This document shows, in pieces, positions 5,851 through 13,840 of a DNA stretch of 13,840 nucleotides. The notes under the pieces were generated by a model that saw nothing but the letters and a program-made list of their open reading frames with translations, was not told the origin of the DNA and did no database searches. The first letter of the stretch is position 1. Every line of letters starts with the position of its first letter. The stretch spans positions 1-13,840 of the forward strand of contig JBMUDS010000026.1 of NCBI GenBank assembly GCA_049459795.1, given 5' to 3'. The stretch is from SYAN01 sp049459795. GTDB lineage: Bacteria > Actinomycetota > Actinomycetes > Nanopelagicales > Nanopelagicaceae. The translations under genes were made by a program, and so were the position numbers.

Positions 5851-6945
5851 CCGAGAAACGCTCTCGAGGCCATGCGCCTCGGCCACCGCTGCGTAGTAGA
5901 TCTTCCCTTGGTGGACATTAAGTCCGAGGGCGAGATTCGCATCATCGTCCATCGCCTTCTGCCAACCCTTATCTGCAAGGGCGAGGGCGTAGCGAAGCGT
6001 CACATTGGTCAGGGCATAGGTAGAGGTATTGGGAACTGCCCCAGGCATATTCGCAACGCAGTAGAAGGTAGAGCCATGGATTGGGAATGTGGGATCGGCA
6101 TGTGTAGTCGGCTTGGAATCCTCGAAACAACCGCCTTGATCGATGGCGATGTCGACGAGGACACTTCCCGGCTTCATCCGCTTCACAAGATCGTTCGTGA
6201 CCAACTTCGGCGCCTTTGCGCCGTGAACTAGCACTGCGCCGATGACCAGGTCAGCGGAGAGGACCTGATCCTCGATCTCATATGAGTTCGACGCCAACGT
6301 CCGGACATTGCCGTGGAAGAGTTCGTCGAGTTGGACCAACCTTCGTGCATTGACATCGAGGATGGTCACTTCTGCACGCATGCCGTGTGCAATGGTCGCG
6401 GCATTGACGCCAGCGACACCGCCACCAAGGACTACGACGCGAGCAGGGCGAACGCCAGGAACTCCACCGAGTAGAACTCCCCGACCACCGTGGCTCTTTT
6501 GCAGCGCTGTCGCACCGACCTGTACCGACATCCTTCCCGCGACTTCACTCATGGGGGCAAGGAGAGGTAAGTATCCGTTGACATCGACAGTCTCATAAGC
6601 GATCGCAGTGATACCGCTCTTCATCAGGGCGTCGGTGCAATCCTTCGAAGCGGCGAGATGGAGATAGGTGAAGAGGACCTGTCCTTCGCGCATCAGTGGG
6701 TACTCAGGGGCGATGGGTTCCTTCACTTTCAAGATCATCTCTGCCCGTGACCAGACCTCAGCCGCACTCTTGACTATTTCGGCTCCTGCAACGCTGTATG
6801 CATCATCGCTGATAGCTGAACCGAGACCGGCACCGCTTTCGATGATGACTTTATGTCCGTGATTGATGAATTCCTTCACGCCTGCTGGCGTGATCGCTAC
6901 GCGATACTCATGATTCTTGATTTCCTTAGGAACGCCAACGAGCAT
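5848..6945 (-). CDS. ald: Alanine dehydrogenase
   Basis: NAD-dependent enzyme interconverting L-alanine and pyruvate plus ammonia; cytoplasmic, usually hexameric. The 365-residue length is close to the family norm of about 370. The family's key residues are present at their usual places: Arg15 in EYRVAITP, Lys75 in LKVKEP, His96 in YLHLAAS and Asp269 in IAIDQGG. The NAD-binding loop GGGVAG is at 174-179. The ATG at 6945 has GGGAG 8 bases upstream. Its stop codon lies inside the promoter of the following SAM-regulated operon, so it is probably a separate transcription unit, although read-through into that leader is possible. No regulator gene is adjacent. Confidence 0.97.
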   Translation of the reverse strand: MLVGVPKEIKNHEYRVAITPAGVKEFINHGHKVIIESGAGLGSAISDDAYSVAGAEIVKSAAEVWSRAEMILKVKEPIAPEYPLMREGQVLFTYLHLAASKDCTDALMKSGITAIAYETVDVNGYLPLLAPMSEVAGRMSVQVGATALQKSHGGRGVLLGGVPGVRPARVVVLGGGVAGVNAATIAHGMRAEVTILDVNARRLVQLDELFHGNVRTLASNSYEIEDQVLSADLVIGAVLVHGAKAPKLVTNDLVKRMKPGSVLVDIAIDQGGCFEDSKPTTHADPTFPIHGSTFYCVANMPGAVPNTSTYALTNVTLRYALALADKGWQKAMDDDANLALGLNVHQGKIYYAAVAEAHGLESVSR

Positions 6946-7057
6946 CTCGTAACTCCCTCACGTCAAAATAATGATCGCAACAAGAAGAATCGTAGTCGCG
7001 TCGAATTGCCGTGAAATCCTACAACCCGTCTCCGAGTGGCTTAGAGCGACCTCTTCA

Positions 7058-7621
7058 TCAACTCTCTTCGAAGATTGCAGCAGTGATCTTTGGATGAAGT
7101 TCTGTTCGCATAGTGGCGAAGGTCTCGGCCGGCCAACCAGCTGCGAAGACCCGCTTGAGCAACAGGGCTAGCGGATACTGATCATCAGCATGTAACGCAT
7201 CAGCGAGCGCGTTCTTGGCGAGATCTCCCTCACCGATTTCATATGCTGTCGCCGACAAGAGCGTTGCGGGAGGTGCGAGATGACTAGTGGGCGCGATGCG
7301 AACAACCCATCGCCAGATCTCCACGTGCTCCCTCAAGGACTCGCTATCCATACAACCAAGGGCGAAGTCCCTTACTTGTAAGTCTCGTAGCCGCATCAAA
7401 ACAAGGGCTATGAGTGCTGGATCCTGGGGGCCCGTTGCATCGGCGAATCCTGCAATCAGATTCCTTATCGCTTCGACGCCTTCACGTTGTTGCGGCTTGG
7501 GGTCATATCGATAGTCGATCTCGGAGAGAAGCTCTAATTCCAAGGAGATCGCTTCTCGAAAATCTGCATCAGCGATTCTGGTCTTCTTATCAGGTGTTGC
7601 AAGTGATCTTTCTCGTGTCAT
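7058..7621 (-). CDS. DUF4192-like protein, short form
   Basis: Protein of 187 residues, mostly helical in appearance, with no signal peptide or membrane segment. The second half resembles the C-terminal part of actinobacterial DUF4192 proteins: a Trp-rich helix (EIWRWVVRIAPT), an Ala/Leu-rich stretch ending AYEIGEGDLAKNAL, then a DALHADDQYPLALLLKRV segment and AAGWPAET. Full DUF4192 proteins are typically longer, with an N-terminal half that I do not find here or in the 86 bases upstream. No clear Shine-Dalgarno precedes the ATG at 7621. Function is unknown for the family. The family call is from memory of its pattern and is moderate. Confidence 0.6.
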   Translation of the reverse strand: MTRERSLATPDKKTRIADADFREAISLELELLSEIDYRYDPKPQQREGVEAIRNLIAGFADATGPQDPALIALVLMRLRDLQVRDFALGCMDSESLREHVEIWRWVVRIAPTSHLAPPATLLSATAYEIGEGDLAKNALADALHADDQYPLALLLKRVFAAGWPAETFATMRTELHPKITAAIFEES

Positions 7622-7707
7622 GGTGCGAATGATGTGACAGCCTCATTCCATCGCGCCGAGATCGCTCCCCTATCTGTGGATTGAATTCTTCATGTGGATT
7701 CACATCG

Positions 7708-8490
7708 CTAGTCGAAGAGATGATGTGGGGCTTTACGCACATCGAGCGTCTTCCGACTCACTTGAGTGATCTTGCCTGCAATCGGTGAACGCACTCCAGC
7801 AATGGTGAAGTCGCCACGCCACGTTGTCGTCAGAGAGATCTCTTTCATACCTGGAGAGTTGTATGTATAGGTGTTGAGAGGCGCGGGATAGGGCGCACCG
7901 GGTAGATCCGTAGTTCGCTTCACTTCAGGAAAACCTTCTCCATAGCCCCACTCGAAACTTGGCTTCAGCTCCAACCGCACTGGAATCCCTGCGACGCGGA
8001 GCGTGACATCGAAGGATGTAGGTGTAGGGGTCCAAAAATGCACCGGTAAACCGATCACAACTGCGGTCGCCGGTTGTGTGCGAAGCGAGCCAAACGGAAC
8101 GAGTTGGCTCACCCGGTCGGTGAGTGATGCAGTCACGACTTGAGTCGGCCTGGAGGTGACAGGGATTCTCTGATTTCTTGCCCGTGTCGCAGCAGCCTTC
8201 CGCGCTGCTTCACGCCAAGCGGCATAGAGGTCCGGGTGATAAGGGATCCAAGTCCGCTCGGGATCCGCGATTGCCGAAAATGAACCAGAGACGCGCGGCG
8301 CTTCCCGGGGTGGTGCTTCGATGCGTCGCTCTCCCTCTCGTCGGAACGAAACGACGATCTCGTCGCTTTCGTCATCTGCAGTCACGGTGATACATCGATC
8401 ACTCGCACACTCCTCTGCCTGTGAGGTGTGAGTGGGTACGACCACGAGGGATGTGACCAGGGCAAGTGAGAGAAGTACGCGTGAGAACAT
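7708..8490 (-). CDS. Secreted protein with PKD-like domain
   Basis: Protein of 260 residues. MFSRVLLSLALVTSLVVV followed by a polar stretch and SQA|EE near 23-27 predicts a Sec signal peptide cut after residue 25. A short acidic region with two cysteines (C28, C33), a Pro/Arg-rich linker (about 55-125) and a C-terminal beta-rich domain follow. The domain has GLPVHFWT at 147-154, LELKPSFEWGYGEG near 173-186 (compare the PKD signature W-x-F-G-D-G) and TYTYNSPGMKEISLTTTW at 207-224. PKD-like folds are common in extracellular adhesion or pilus-linked proteins. The frame is open to an ATG at 8523, but starting at 8490 gives a normal signal peptide. The gene is divergent from the Nudix gene. Biochemical role unknown. 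Confidence 0.65.
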   Translation of the reverse strand: MFSRVLLSLALVTSLVVVPTHTSQAEECASDRCITVTADDESDEIVVSFRREGERRIEAPPREAPRVSGSFSAIADPERTWIPYHPDLYAAWREAARKAAATRARNQRIPVTSRPTQVVTASLTDRVSQLVPFGSLRTQPATAVVIGLPVHFWTPTPTSFDVTLRVAGIPVRLELKPSFEWGYGEGFPEVKRTTDLPGAPYPAPLNTYTYNSPGMKEISLTTTWRGDFTIAGVRSPIAGKITQVSRKTLDVRKAPHHLFD

Positions 8491-8542
8491 CGCGTCACCG
8501 TAGAGAAGCAACACCACCAGCATTCTCAGAGGCTGCGAAGCT

Positions 8543-9037
8543 GTGGAGGAAGAGGGACTGTGGAAAACTCGCGACGTGGCGACGCGAGATGGTGATGGAT
8601 GGATCGAGTGTCGTTGCGGTTCACGCCATTGGGGATTGCATGGCGCCGCTGGATTACTTCTTGTTCGCTCCGGATCCGTCCTACTCCAACTCCGCGCGCC
8701 CTGGGTTCACAATGGCGGTACCTGGGGAATCCCCGGTGGTGCGCGTGACTCTCAAGAAAGTTGGAAGGATGCTGCGATACGAGAGGCCAAAGAGGAGATC
8801 GGAATCGAAGCAACCATGATTGATATCGCATCCGGACTTGTGTTTAGCGATGACCATGGAGATTGGCGCTACGAGACCATCATCGCTCCGGCTCGTGAGG
8901 AGTTCGAGTTGGGAGAGGCTAATCACGAGACAGTCGAGACCGGTTGGTTTCCAATCGCTGCGATCGCTGAACTTCCGCTACACGCCAGCTTCGCCAGAGC
9001 CTGGCCGAGTATCAAAACTCTGGTCGAGTCGCTGTAA
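8543..9037 (+). CDS. Nudix hydrolase
   Basis: The only plus-strand gene. It encodes a 164-residue cytoplasmic hydrolase of nucleoside diphosphates linked to another group. The Nudix box G-x5-E-x7-REUXEEXGU is complete from Gly66 to Ile88 (Glu72, Arg80, Glu81, Glu84, Glu85), preceded by GGTWGIPGG. The N-terminal block GDGWIECRCGSRHWG, then GAAGLLL, fits a group of actinobacterial Nudix proteins that begin close to GDGW. The start is uncertain: GTG at 8543 or GTG at 8576, neither with a well-spaced ribosome site, so the mRNA may be leaderless. The last 60 bases overlap the 3' end of dinG on the other strand. Substrate not predictable; nucleotide-pool cleaning would fit the neighbouring DNA metabolism genes. 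Confidence 0.87.
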   Translation: MEEEGLWKTRDVATRDGDGWIECRCGSRHWGLHGAAGLLLVRSGSVLLQLRAPWVHNGGTWGIPGGARDSQESWKDAAIREAKEEIGIEATMIDIASGLVFSDDHGDWRYETIIAPAREEFELGEANHETVETGWFPIAAIAELPLHASFARAWPSIKTLVESL

Positions 9038-10969
9038 CGACTCCTTCACCAAAGCACCATCCTCTGTCTTCCAAAGCGGCGGCATCGAATCGATAAGTAT
9101 TCGTCCATAGCGCTTCCGCGTGATCCTAGAGTCGAGGATCGCGACGACTCCCCGATCCTCTGTGGATCTGATCAATCGACCACTTCCTTGCGCCAGGAGA
9201 AGGGCTGCTCTCGGTAACGAGACATCCATGAAACCAGAGCCACCCAGAGAATCTGCGCGTTCACTTCGCGCCGCCATCACCGGATCATCGGGACGTGGGA
9301 ATGGGATGCGATCAATCGCGACCAATGTGCACGCGGGTCCAGGCACATCGACACCTTGCCAGAGCGACATGGTTCCGATCAGGATCGATCTCTCCTCGCG
9401 AGCGAATCTCTCAACGAGCGAACTCACAGGATCACCACGGCGCGCTGTGATGATCGGGTATCCAAGGTCAGCCAAGACCTTACGAAGATGAGCATCCGCT
9501 GCTTCGACTCCTCGCCATGATGAGAAGAGGGCGAGAGTCCTGCCTCCCGCCGCCTCAATCAATTCTCCAAGCTCATCTAAGGCCTCTTGAGTAGGACCAT
9601 CACGGGTTGGTTCTGGAAGATGTGATGCGAGATAGAGCATTCCCTGGCGCTCGAAGTCGAAGGGTGAGCCGACATCCATCGTGATCACGCTCTCAATATC
9701 TGCGATTCCTAATCCATCCTTGATCGCCTCGAAACTTCCACCGACTTTCAAGGTCGCGCTCGTTGCTATTACCGGATTCTGAGTGAAGAGATTTGTGGCG
9801 AGGACTTCAGAGACTTCCAAAGGAGCAAGGTAAAGCGTGTTGAAAGTCGGTTCATACCAGAGCACCTGTGCATCCTGAATCTTTAGCATCTTCGTCACCA
9901 CTGTCTTGATCTCATTGATCGCACCTTTGACGCGAGCTCGCTCTGCAAGGAGATCGATATTCTCGATGTTCTCCTCACTAGCAAGTTTGGAACTGATGGC
10001 CTCGCTACATTCCTTGATACGACGGATGGCATCGGCGAGTGATGCCGGCAATTCCGTGAGCCTTCGCTGCTCACTTGTGTTCGTCAAGAAGTGGTCTCGA
10101 AGATGTGTCATCTCCTCATCGAGTTCATTGGCGGCGGCAGAAAGGTCATGACCCGGACCGGAAGCCTTCTCTCGAGCATATTTTCGATAGAGCGTCGCAG
10201 CGCGTGCGACACGAGCTGACGTCAGTTCCTCCGTCACTGCCTGTGTCGTCCGATCCACGAAGTCATGCGCTTCATCGAGAATCACGACGTCACGATCAGG
10301 CAGGATCGGATGTGAATCGACCACTTCTATTGCGAGCAAAGTGTGATTCGTAACCACGATATCCGCGCTCTGGGCCTTCGCCTTTGCGACGACTGCGAAA
10401 CATGTGCTGCCGAATGGGCATTCCTCTGCCCCCATGCACTCGCGGCCGCTGACTGAACTCGCCGCCCAGACTCTTCGATCTACCTCTGGCGCATCATCAC
10501 GATCGCCTGAGATACCTTCGATCTGACTCCACTCGCGAAGTCTCTTCGCTTCACGTTCTAATGTAGAGACTTCGATCAGAGCATCGGAATCGATATCAGG
10601 GGTACCGAAGAGCTTCTGCTTACAGAGATAGTTTCCGATTCCCTTATAGACCGCGAAGGAGATCTTTCTCCCTAACGCCTCTTCTACGGCCGTTTTAATC
10701 CGCGGGAGATCGCGTTCGACCAATTGACGTTGGAGCGCCAATGTGGAGGTGGCTACGAGAGCACGCTTACCGCTGACCAGTGCGGGAACGAGATATGCCA
10801 GTGACTTTCCCGTACCGGTTCCCGCTTGGACCAGTAGGTGTTCACCATTCTCGATCGCACCACTGATCGCGCGAGCCATCGTGAGTTGACCTTCACGTTC
10901 GCTTCCGCCGATCGCGGCGACTGCAGCGCCAAGCGTCTTTTCAAGTCGTTGATCTGCTGGAGATGTCAT
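8978..10969 (-). CDS. dinG: DinG-type ATP-dependent DNA helicase (Fe-S, XPD-like superfamily 2)
   Basis: 5'-3' helicase of the DinG/XPD group, acting on damaged or R-loop-containing DNA; 663 residues, normal for actinobacterial members. Motifs: Walker A AGTGTGKS at 49-56, DEAH at 232-235 and motif VI QGSGRLIRS at 594-602. Four cysteines between motifs I and II (C116, C178, C184, C190) match the iron-sulfur cluster positions of this group. No exonuclease domain precedes the helicase core. No Shine-Dalgarno precedes the ATG; a weak -10-like TATTCT lies 11 bases upstream, so translation may be nearly leaderless. I see no convincing LexA box in the 70-base upstream gap. The C-terminal 19 codons are shared in antisense with the Nudix gene. 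Confidence 0.93.
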   Translation of the reverse strand: MTSPADQRLEKTLGAAVAAIGGSEREGQLTMARAISGAIENGEHLLVQAGTGTGKSLAYLVPALVSGKRALVATSTLALQRQLVERDLPRIKTAVEEALGRKISFAVYKGIGNYLCKQKLFGTPDIDSDALIEVSTLEREAKRLREWSQIEGISGDRDDAPEVDRRVWAASSVSGRECMGAEECPFGSTCFAVVAKAKAQSADIVVTNHTLLAIEVVDSHPILPDRDVVILDEAHDFVDRTTQAVTEELTSARVARAATLYRKYAREKASGPGHDLSAAANELDEEMTHLRDHFLTNTSEQRRLTELPASLADAIRRIKECSEAISSKLASEENIENIDLLAERARVKGAINEIKTVVTKMLKIQDAQVLWYEPTFNTLYLAPLEVSEVLATNLFTQNPVIATSATLKVGGSFEAIKDGLGIADIESVITMDVGSPFDFERQGMLYLASHLPEPTRDGPTQEALDELGELIEAAGGRTLALFSSWRGVEAADAHLRKVLADLGYPIITARRGDPVSSLVERFAREERSILIGTMSLWQGVDVPGPACTLVAIDRIPFPRPDDPVMAARSERADSLGGSGFMDVSLPRAALLLAQGSGRLIRSTEDRGVVAILDSRITRKRYGRILIDSMPPLWKTEDGALVKESLQRLDQSFDTRPGSGEAGV

Positions 10970-10995
10970 GAGATGAAGTGAGAATAATCAGGCTG

Positions 10996-11027
10996 AAAAC
11001 AAATCAGCCCCCTTTCGGGGGCTGATT
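10996..11027 (-). terminator. Rho-independent terminator of nrdJ
   Basis: Perfect 11-bp stem, AATCAGCCCCC (11002-11012) against GGGGGCTGATT (11017-11027). On the minus strand it has a GAAA tetraloop and is followed by TTTGTTTT, the expected U-run (10996-11003). It lies 13 bases past the nrdJ stop codon and isolates nrdJ from dinG. Confidence 0.92.
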
Positions 11028-11039
11028 CTCTACTACTGA

Positions 11040-13832
11040 TCAACTGCAACCAGATGTGGATCCACATCCTTCGCATACATAGCAAGCACCTGAAGGACGC
11101 ATCTTGACGCCGCAGGTCATACAGAGTGGTGCATCGCTCTTGAAGCCAGCGATCTTCTCAAGGAGCTCTGTCGATGAGCCAACATTGGATGTATCAGGAG
11201 CGGCAGCAGGCGCCTTCGATTCGATGGTGATTTCGACTGGCGCAGGCGCTGCGGGAGCGGCCTGTGCATATTCACCACTATCGAGTGCATTTGCGCGCTC
11301 TTGTGCGGTGTAAAGACCCATCGCTGCACGAGTCTCGAAGGGGAGGTAATCGAGTGCAAGTCGACGGAAGATGTAATCCATCATCGACTGTGCCATACGG
11401 ATGTCTTTGTCATCGGTCATGCCCGCAGGCTCGAAACGAAGGTTGGTGAACTTCTCGACATAGGTCTCGAGTGGAACTCCGTATTGGAGACCGATCGATA
11501 CTGCGATCGAGAAAGCATCCATGACTCCAGCGAGCGTCGAACCCTGCTTTCCAAGTTTCAGGAAGATCTCACCAAGGGCGCCATCTTCATAGGTGCCTGC
11601 AGTGAGATAACCCTCTGCTCCGGCGACCGCGAATGAGGTAGTGCGTGATGGACGTGACTTTGGAAGTCGTTTGCGCTCTGCTGGTGCAGGGGCAGAGAGG
11701 GATGTGCTCTCTTCCTTCTTAGCAGCCTTGCCATCCGAGAGCGGCTGGCCGACCTTGCAATTGTCGCGATAGACCGCGAGCGCCTTGAGGCCGAGCTTCC
11801 AACCTTGGTAGTAAACCTCTTCGACCTCTTCGACTGTTGCAGTCTCTGGGAGGTTGACCGTCTTCGAGATCGCGCCGGAGAGGAATGGCTGGCATGCCGC
11901 CATCATCCGAACGTGACCCATGGGCTTGATCGGACTTGCACCCATCGCGCAATCGAAGACGTCGTAATGCTCCTTCTTGAGTCCTGGAGCATCGATCACA
12001 TTTCCGTTCGTCGAGATGTATTCGACGACCGCCTCGATCGTCTCATCGGTGTAGCCGAGTCGCTTGAGAGCGAGTGGGACGGTCTGGTTGACGATCTGCA
12101 TCGATCCGCCACCAACAAGCTTCTTGAACTTGACTAGAGCGAGGTCTGGCTCGATACCTGTGGTGTCGCAATCCATCATCAAACCGATGGTTCCCGTCGG
12201 CGCCAGGACCGAAGCCTGGGCATTGCGCCAGCCATTGGTCTCGCCGATCTTCACACCCTCATCCCAAGCCTTATTGGCCTCACTCCATACATTGCGATCG
12301 ATCTCGCTCATCGACTTCGCGGAGAGTGATGCAGCTTGGTGCTTCTTCATGACGCGAGTGTGAGCAGCAGCGTTGCGTGCATAACCATCGTATGGACCGA
12401 CGATGCCAGCGAGTTCCGCTGAGCGACGATATGAGACGCCAGTCATCAAAGAAGTGATCGAGCCTGCGAGCGCGCGACCTGCATCGCTGTCATATGGCAT
12501 ACCGCTCGCCATCAAGAGGGCACCAAGGTTTGCATATCCGATACCAAGTTGACGGTAAGCACGAGTCGTCGCGCCGATCGCCTCCGTTGGGAAATCTGCG
12601 AAGCAGATCGAGATATCCATCGCAGTGATGATCATCTCGACAGCCTTGGTGAATGACTTCGCATCGAAGGAACCATCCTCTTTGAGGAACTTCATCAAGT
12701 TGAGTGATGCGAGGTTGCACGAAGAGTTATCGAGTGACATGTACTCAGAGCATGGGTTCGACGCATTGATGCGACCTGTCTCTGGATTTGTATGCCAATC
12801 GTTGATCGTGTCGTCGTATTGGATACCTGGGTCAGCGCATGCCCATGCAGCTTCCGCCATCTTGCGGAAGAGATTCTTGGCAGAGACTGTCTCTAGAACT
12901 TCACCAGTTGCGCGAGCACGAAGTCCGAAATCCTGGCCATTCTCGTATGCGCGCATGAACTCGTCTGAGACACGAACTGAGTTGTTCGCGTTCTGGTACT
13001 GGACGGAGATGATGTCCTTGCCACCGAGGTCCATATCGAATCCTGCATCACGGAGGACGCGGATCTTCTCTTCCTCAGAGACCTTGGTCTCGATGAACTC
13101 TTCGATATCTGGATGATCTACATCAAGAACGACCATCTTCGCCGCACGTCGTGTAGCGCCACCGGACTTGATAGTTCCAGCAGATGCATCAGCACCGCGC
13201 ATGAAAGAGACTGGTCCTGAAGCATTTCCACCAGAACTCAAGAGCTCTTTCGCCGAGCGAATACGGGAGAGATTTAGACCTGCACCGGATCCGCCTTTGA
13301 AGATCATTCCTTCTTCGCGATACCAGTTGAGGATCGAATCCATCGTGTCATCGACAGAGAGGATGAAGCATGCACTCACCTGTTGTGGCGCTGCGGTTCC
13401 GACGTTGAACCAGACTGGGGAGTTGAAGGAGAAGACCTGATGGAGCAACATCCAGGTCAACTCATGTTCGAAGATTTCTGCATCAGCATCGGTTGCGAAG
13501 TAACCGAATTGCTTTCCTGCGCGGACATAGGAAAGGACAACGCGATCGATGACTTGGCGGAGCGACCATTCACGATTCTCATGTCCTACGGCGCCACGGA
13601 AATACTTCGTCGTGACGATAGTTGATGCATTGACCGACCAGAAATCCGGATACTCGACACCACGTTGTTCGAAGATGACCTCGCCGCTCTTCCAATTGGT
13701 CTGGACCACATCTCGACGTTCCCAAGTGACTTCGTCATATGGGTGTTTCCCCGCGGTGGTGTAAAGACGCTCGATGGTGAGGCCCTTGTTCTTCGACTTC
13801 GAAGAGGGTCGGTTGATGACCGTATCTGACAT
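11040..13832 (-). CDS. nrdJ: Adenosylcobalamin-dependent (class II) ribonucleotide reductase
   Basis: Reduces ribonucleotides to deoxyribonucleotides with a thiyl radical made from vitamin B12 coenzyme, without oxygen. The protein has 930 residues, near full family length. The active site is seen as NPCSE at 359-363 (Asn359, catalytic Cys361, Glu363). The buried redox pair is Cys155 in SACFILSVDD and Cys372 in SSCNLASLNL; the 11-residue gap between Cys361 and Cys372 equals that in characterised NrdJ. The tail from 904 carries C-x2-C-x9-C-x2-C-x2-C and a final CGSTSGCS, the zinc and shuttle cysteines of this subclass. Only 8 bases lie upstream of the ATG in the window, so a cobalamin riboswitch or NrdR boxes, common for this gene, cannot be judged. 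Confidence 0.97.
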   Translation of the reverse strand: MSDTVINRPSSKSKNKGLTIERLYTTAGKHPYDEVTWERRDVVQTNWKSGEVIFEQRGVEYPDFWSVNASTIVTTKYFRGAVGHENREWSLRQVIDRVVLSYVRAGKQFGYFATDADAEIFEHELTWMLLHQVFSFNSPVWFNVGTAAPQQVSACFILSVDDTMDSILNWYREEGMIFKGGSGAGLNLSRIRSAKELLSSGGNASGPVSFMRGADASAGTIKSGGATRRAAKMVVLDVDHPDIEEFIETKVSEEEKIRVLRDAGFDMDLGGKDIISVQYQNANNSVRVSDEFMRAYENGQDFGLRARATGEVLETVSAKNLFRKMAEAAWACADPGIQYDDTINDWHTNPETGRINASNPCSEYMSLDNSSCNLASLNLMKFLKEDGSFDAKSFTKAVEMIITAMDISICFADFPTEAIGATTRAYRQLGIGYANLGALLMASGMPYDSDAGRALAGSITSLMTGVSYRRSAELAGIVGPYDGYARNAAAHTRVMKKHQAASLSAKSMSEIDRNVWSEANKAWDEGVKIGETNGWRNAQASVLAPTGTIGLMMDCDTTGIEPDLALVKFKKLVGGGSMQIVNQTVPLALKRLGYTDETIEAVVEYISTNGNVIDAPGLKKEHYDVFDCAMGASPIKPMGHVRMMAACQPFLSGAISKTVNLPETATVEEVEEVYYQGWKLGLKALAVYRDNCKVGQPLSDGKAAKKEESTSLSAPAPAERKRLPKSRPSRTTSFAVAGAEGYLTAGTYEDGALGEIFLKLGKQGSTLAGVMDAFSIAVSIGLQYGVPLETYVEKFTNLRFEPAGMTDDKDIRMAQSMMDYIFRRLALDYLPFETRAAMGLYTAQERANALDSGEYAQAAPAAPAPVEITIESKAPAAAPDTSNVGSSTELLEKIAGFKSDAPLCMTCGVKMRPSGACYVCEGCGSTSGCS

Positions 13833-13840
13833 TTCTATCG

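Noticed and set aside
7675..7700. Two direct TGTGGATT words 18 bp apart, resembling DnaA boxes on the opposite strand
   Set aside because: Each differs from the DnaA consensus at two or more positions, and there is no AT-rich unwinding region or dnaA/dnaN neighbour to suggest an origin.
7692..7705. Inverted repeat ATGTG-gatt-CACAT just after the stop of the PKD-like gene
   Set aside because: Only 5 bp per arm and no U-run follows on the minus strand, so it is too weak to call a terminator.
8559..8567. TGTGGAAAA, a DnaA-like word inside the start of the Nudix gene
   Set aside because: Imperfect, isolated and inside a plausible coding region.
11805..13764. Several plus-strand open frames of 60-160 codons opposite nrdJ
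   Set aside because: The nrdJ protein is fully accounted for by conserved motifs; the opposite frames have no recognisable domain and reflect codon bias.

Overview
The window reads as an ordinary chromosomal segment of an actinobacterium, with roughly balanced G+C. The main clues are two RNA leaders that match the SAM-IV riboswitch class (known mostly from Actinobacteria), an adenosylcobalamin-dependent ribonucleotide reductase beside a DinG-type helicase, a DUF4192-like protein (an actinobacterial family) and a secreted protein with a PKD-like 'WGYGEG' core. All but one of the genes lie on the minus strand. I see no tRNA, rRNA, CRISPR array, insertion sequence or phage gene.

Layout from right to left, the direction of transcription for most genes. 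nrdJ (class II ribonucleotide reductase, nearly all of its upstream region outside the window) ends at a strong intrinsic terminator. dinG (Fe-S helicase) follows, and its 3' end overlaps the convergent plus-strand Nudix hydrolase gene. Next to the Nudix gene, divergently, is a secreted PKD-like protein, followed by a short DUF4192-like protein and ald (alanine dehydrogenase). Then come two SAM-controlled operons. The first is SAM-IV riboswitch B, a polar-amino-acid-type ABC transporter lipoprotein, its permease and its ATPase. The second is SAM-IV riboswitch A, metY and metX. At the left edge, a promoter with a perfect DnaA-box word precedes the start of a lysine-rich, histone-tail-like protein that runs off the window.

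How the genes work together: MetX activates homoserine and MetY replaces the acyl group with sulfide, giving homocysteine for methionine and SAM. Both genes sit behind a SAM sensor. The neighbouring transporter carries an almost identical sensor, so when SAM is low the cell should turn on both synthesis and uptake. This makes the transporter a candidate importer of methionine or a related sulfur compound, although its family is the polar amino acid (HisJ/GlnH/HisMQ/GlnQ) type and not MetNIQ.

The most informative non-coding result is in the metY leader. Two mutually exclusive hairpins can be drawn, one of which buries the Shine-Dalgarno sequence, and the other shares bases with the aptamer's 3' pseudoknot strand. 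This gives an explicit model of translational control. I did not find a clearly new multi-gene system. The interest lies in the regulatory RNA and DNA around the sulfur genes.
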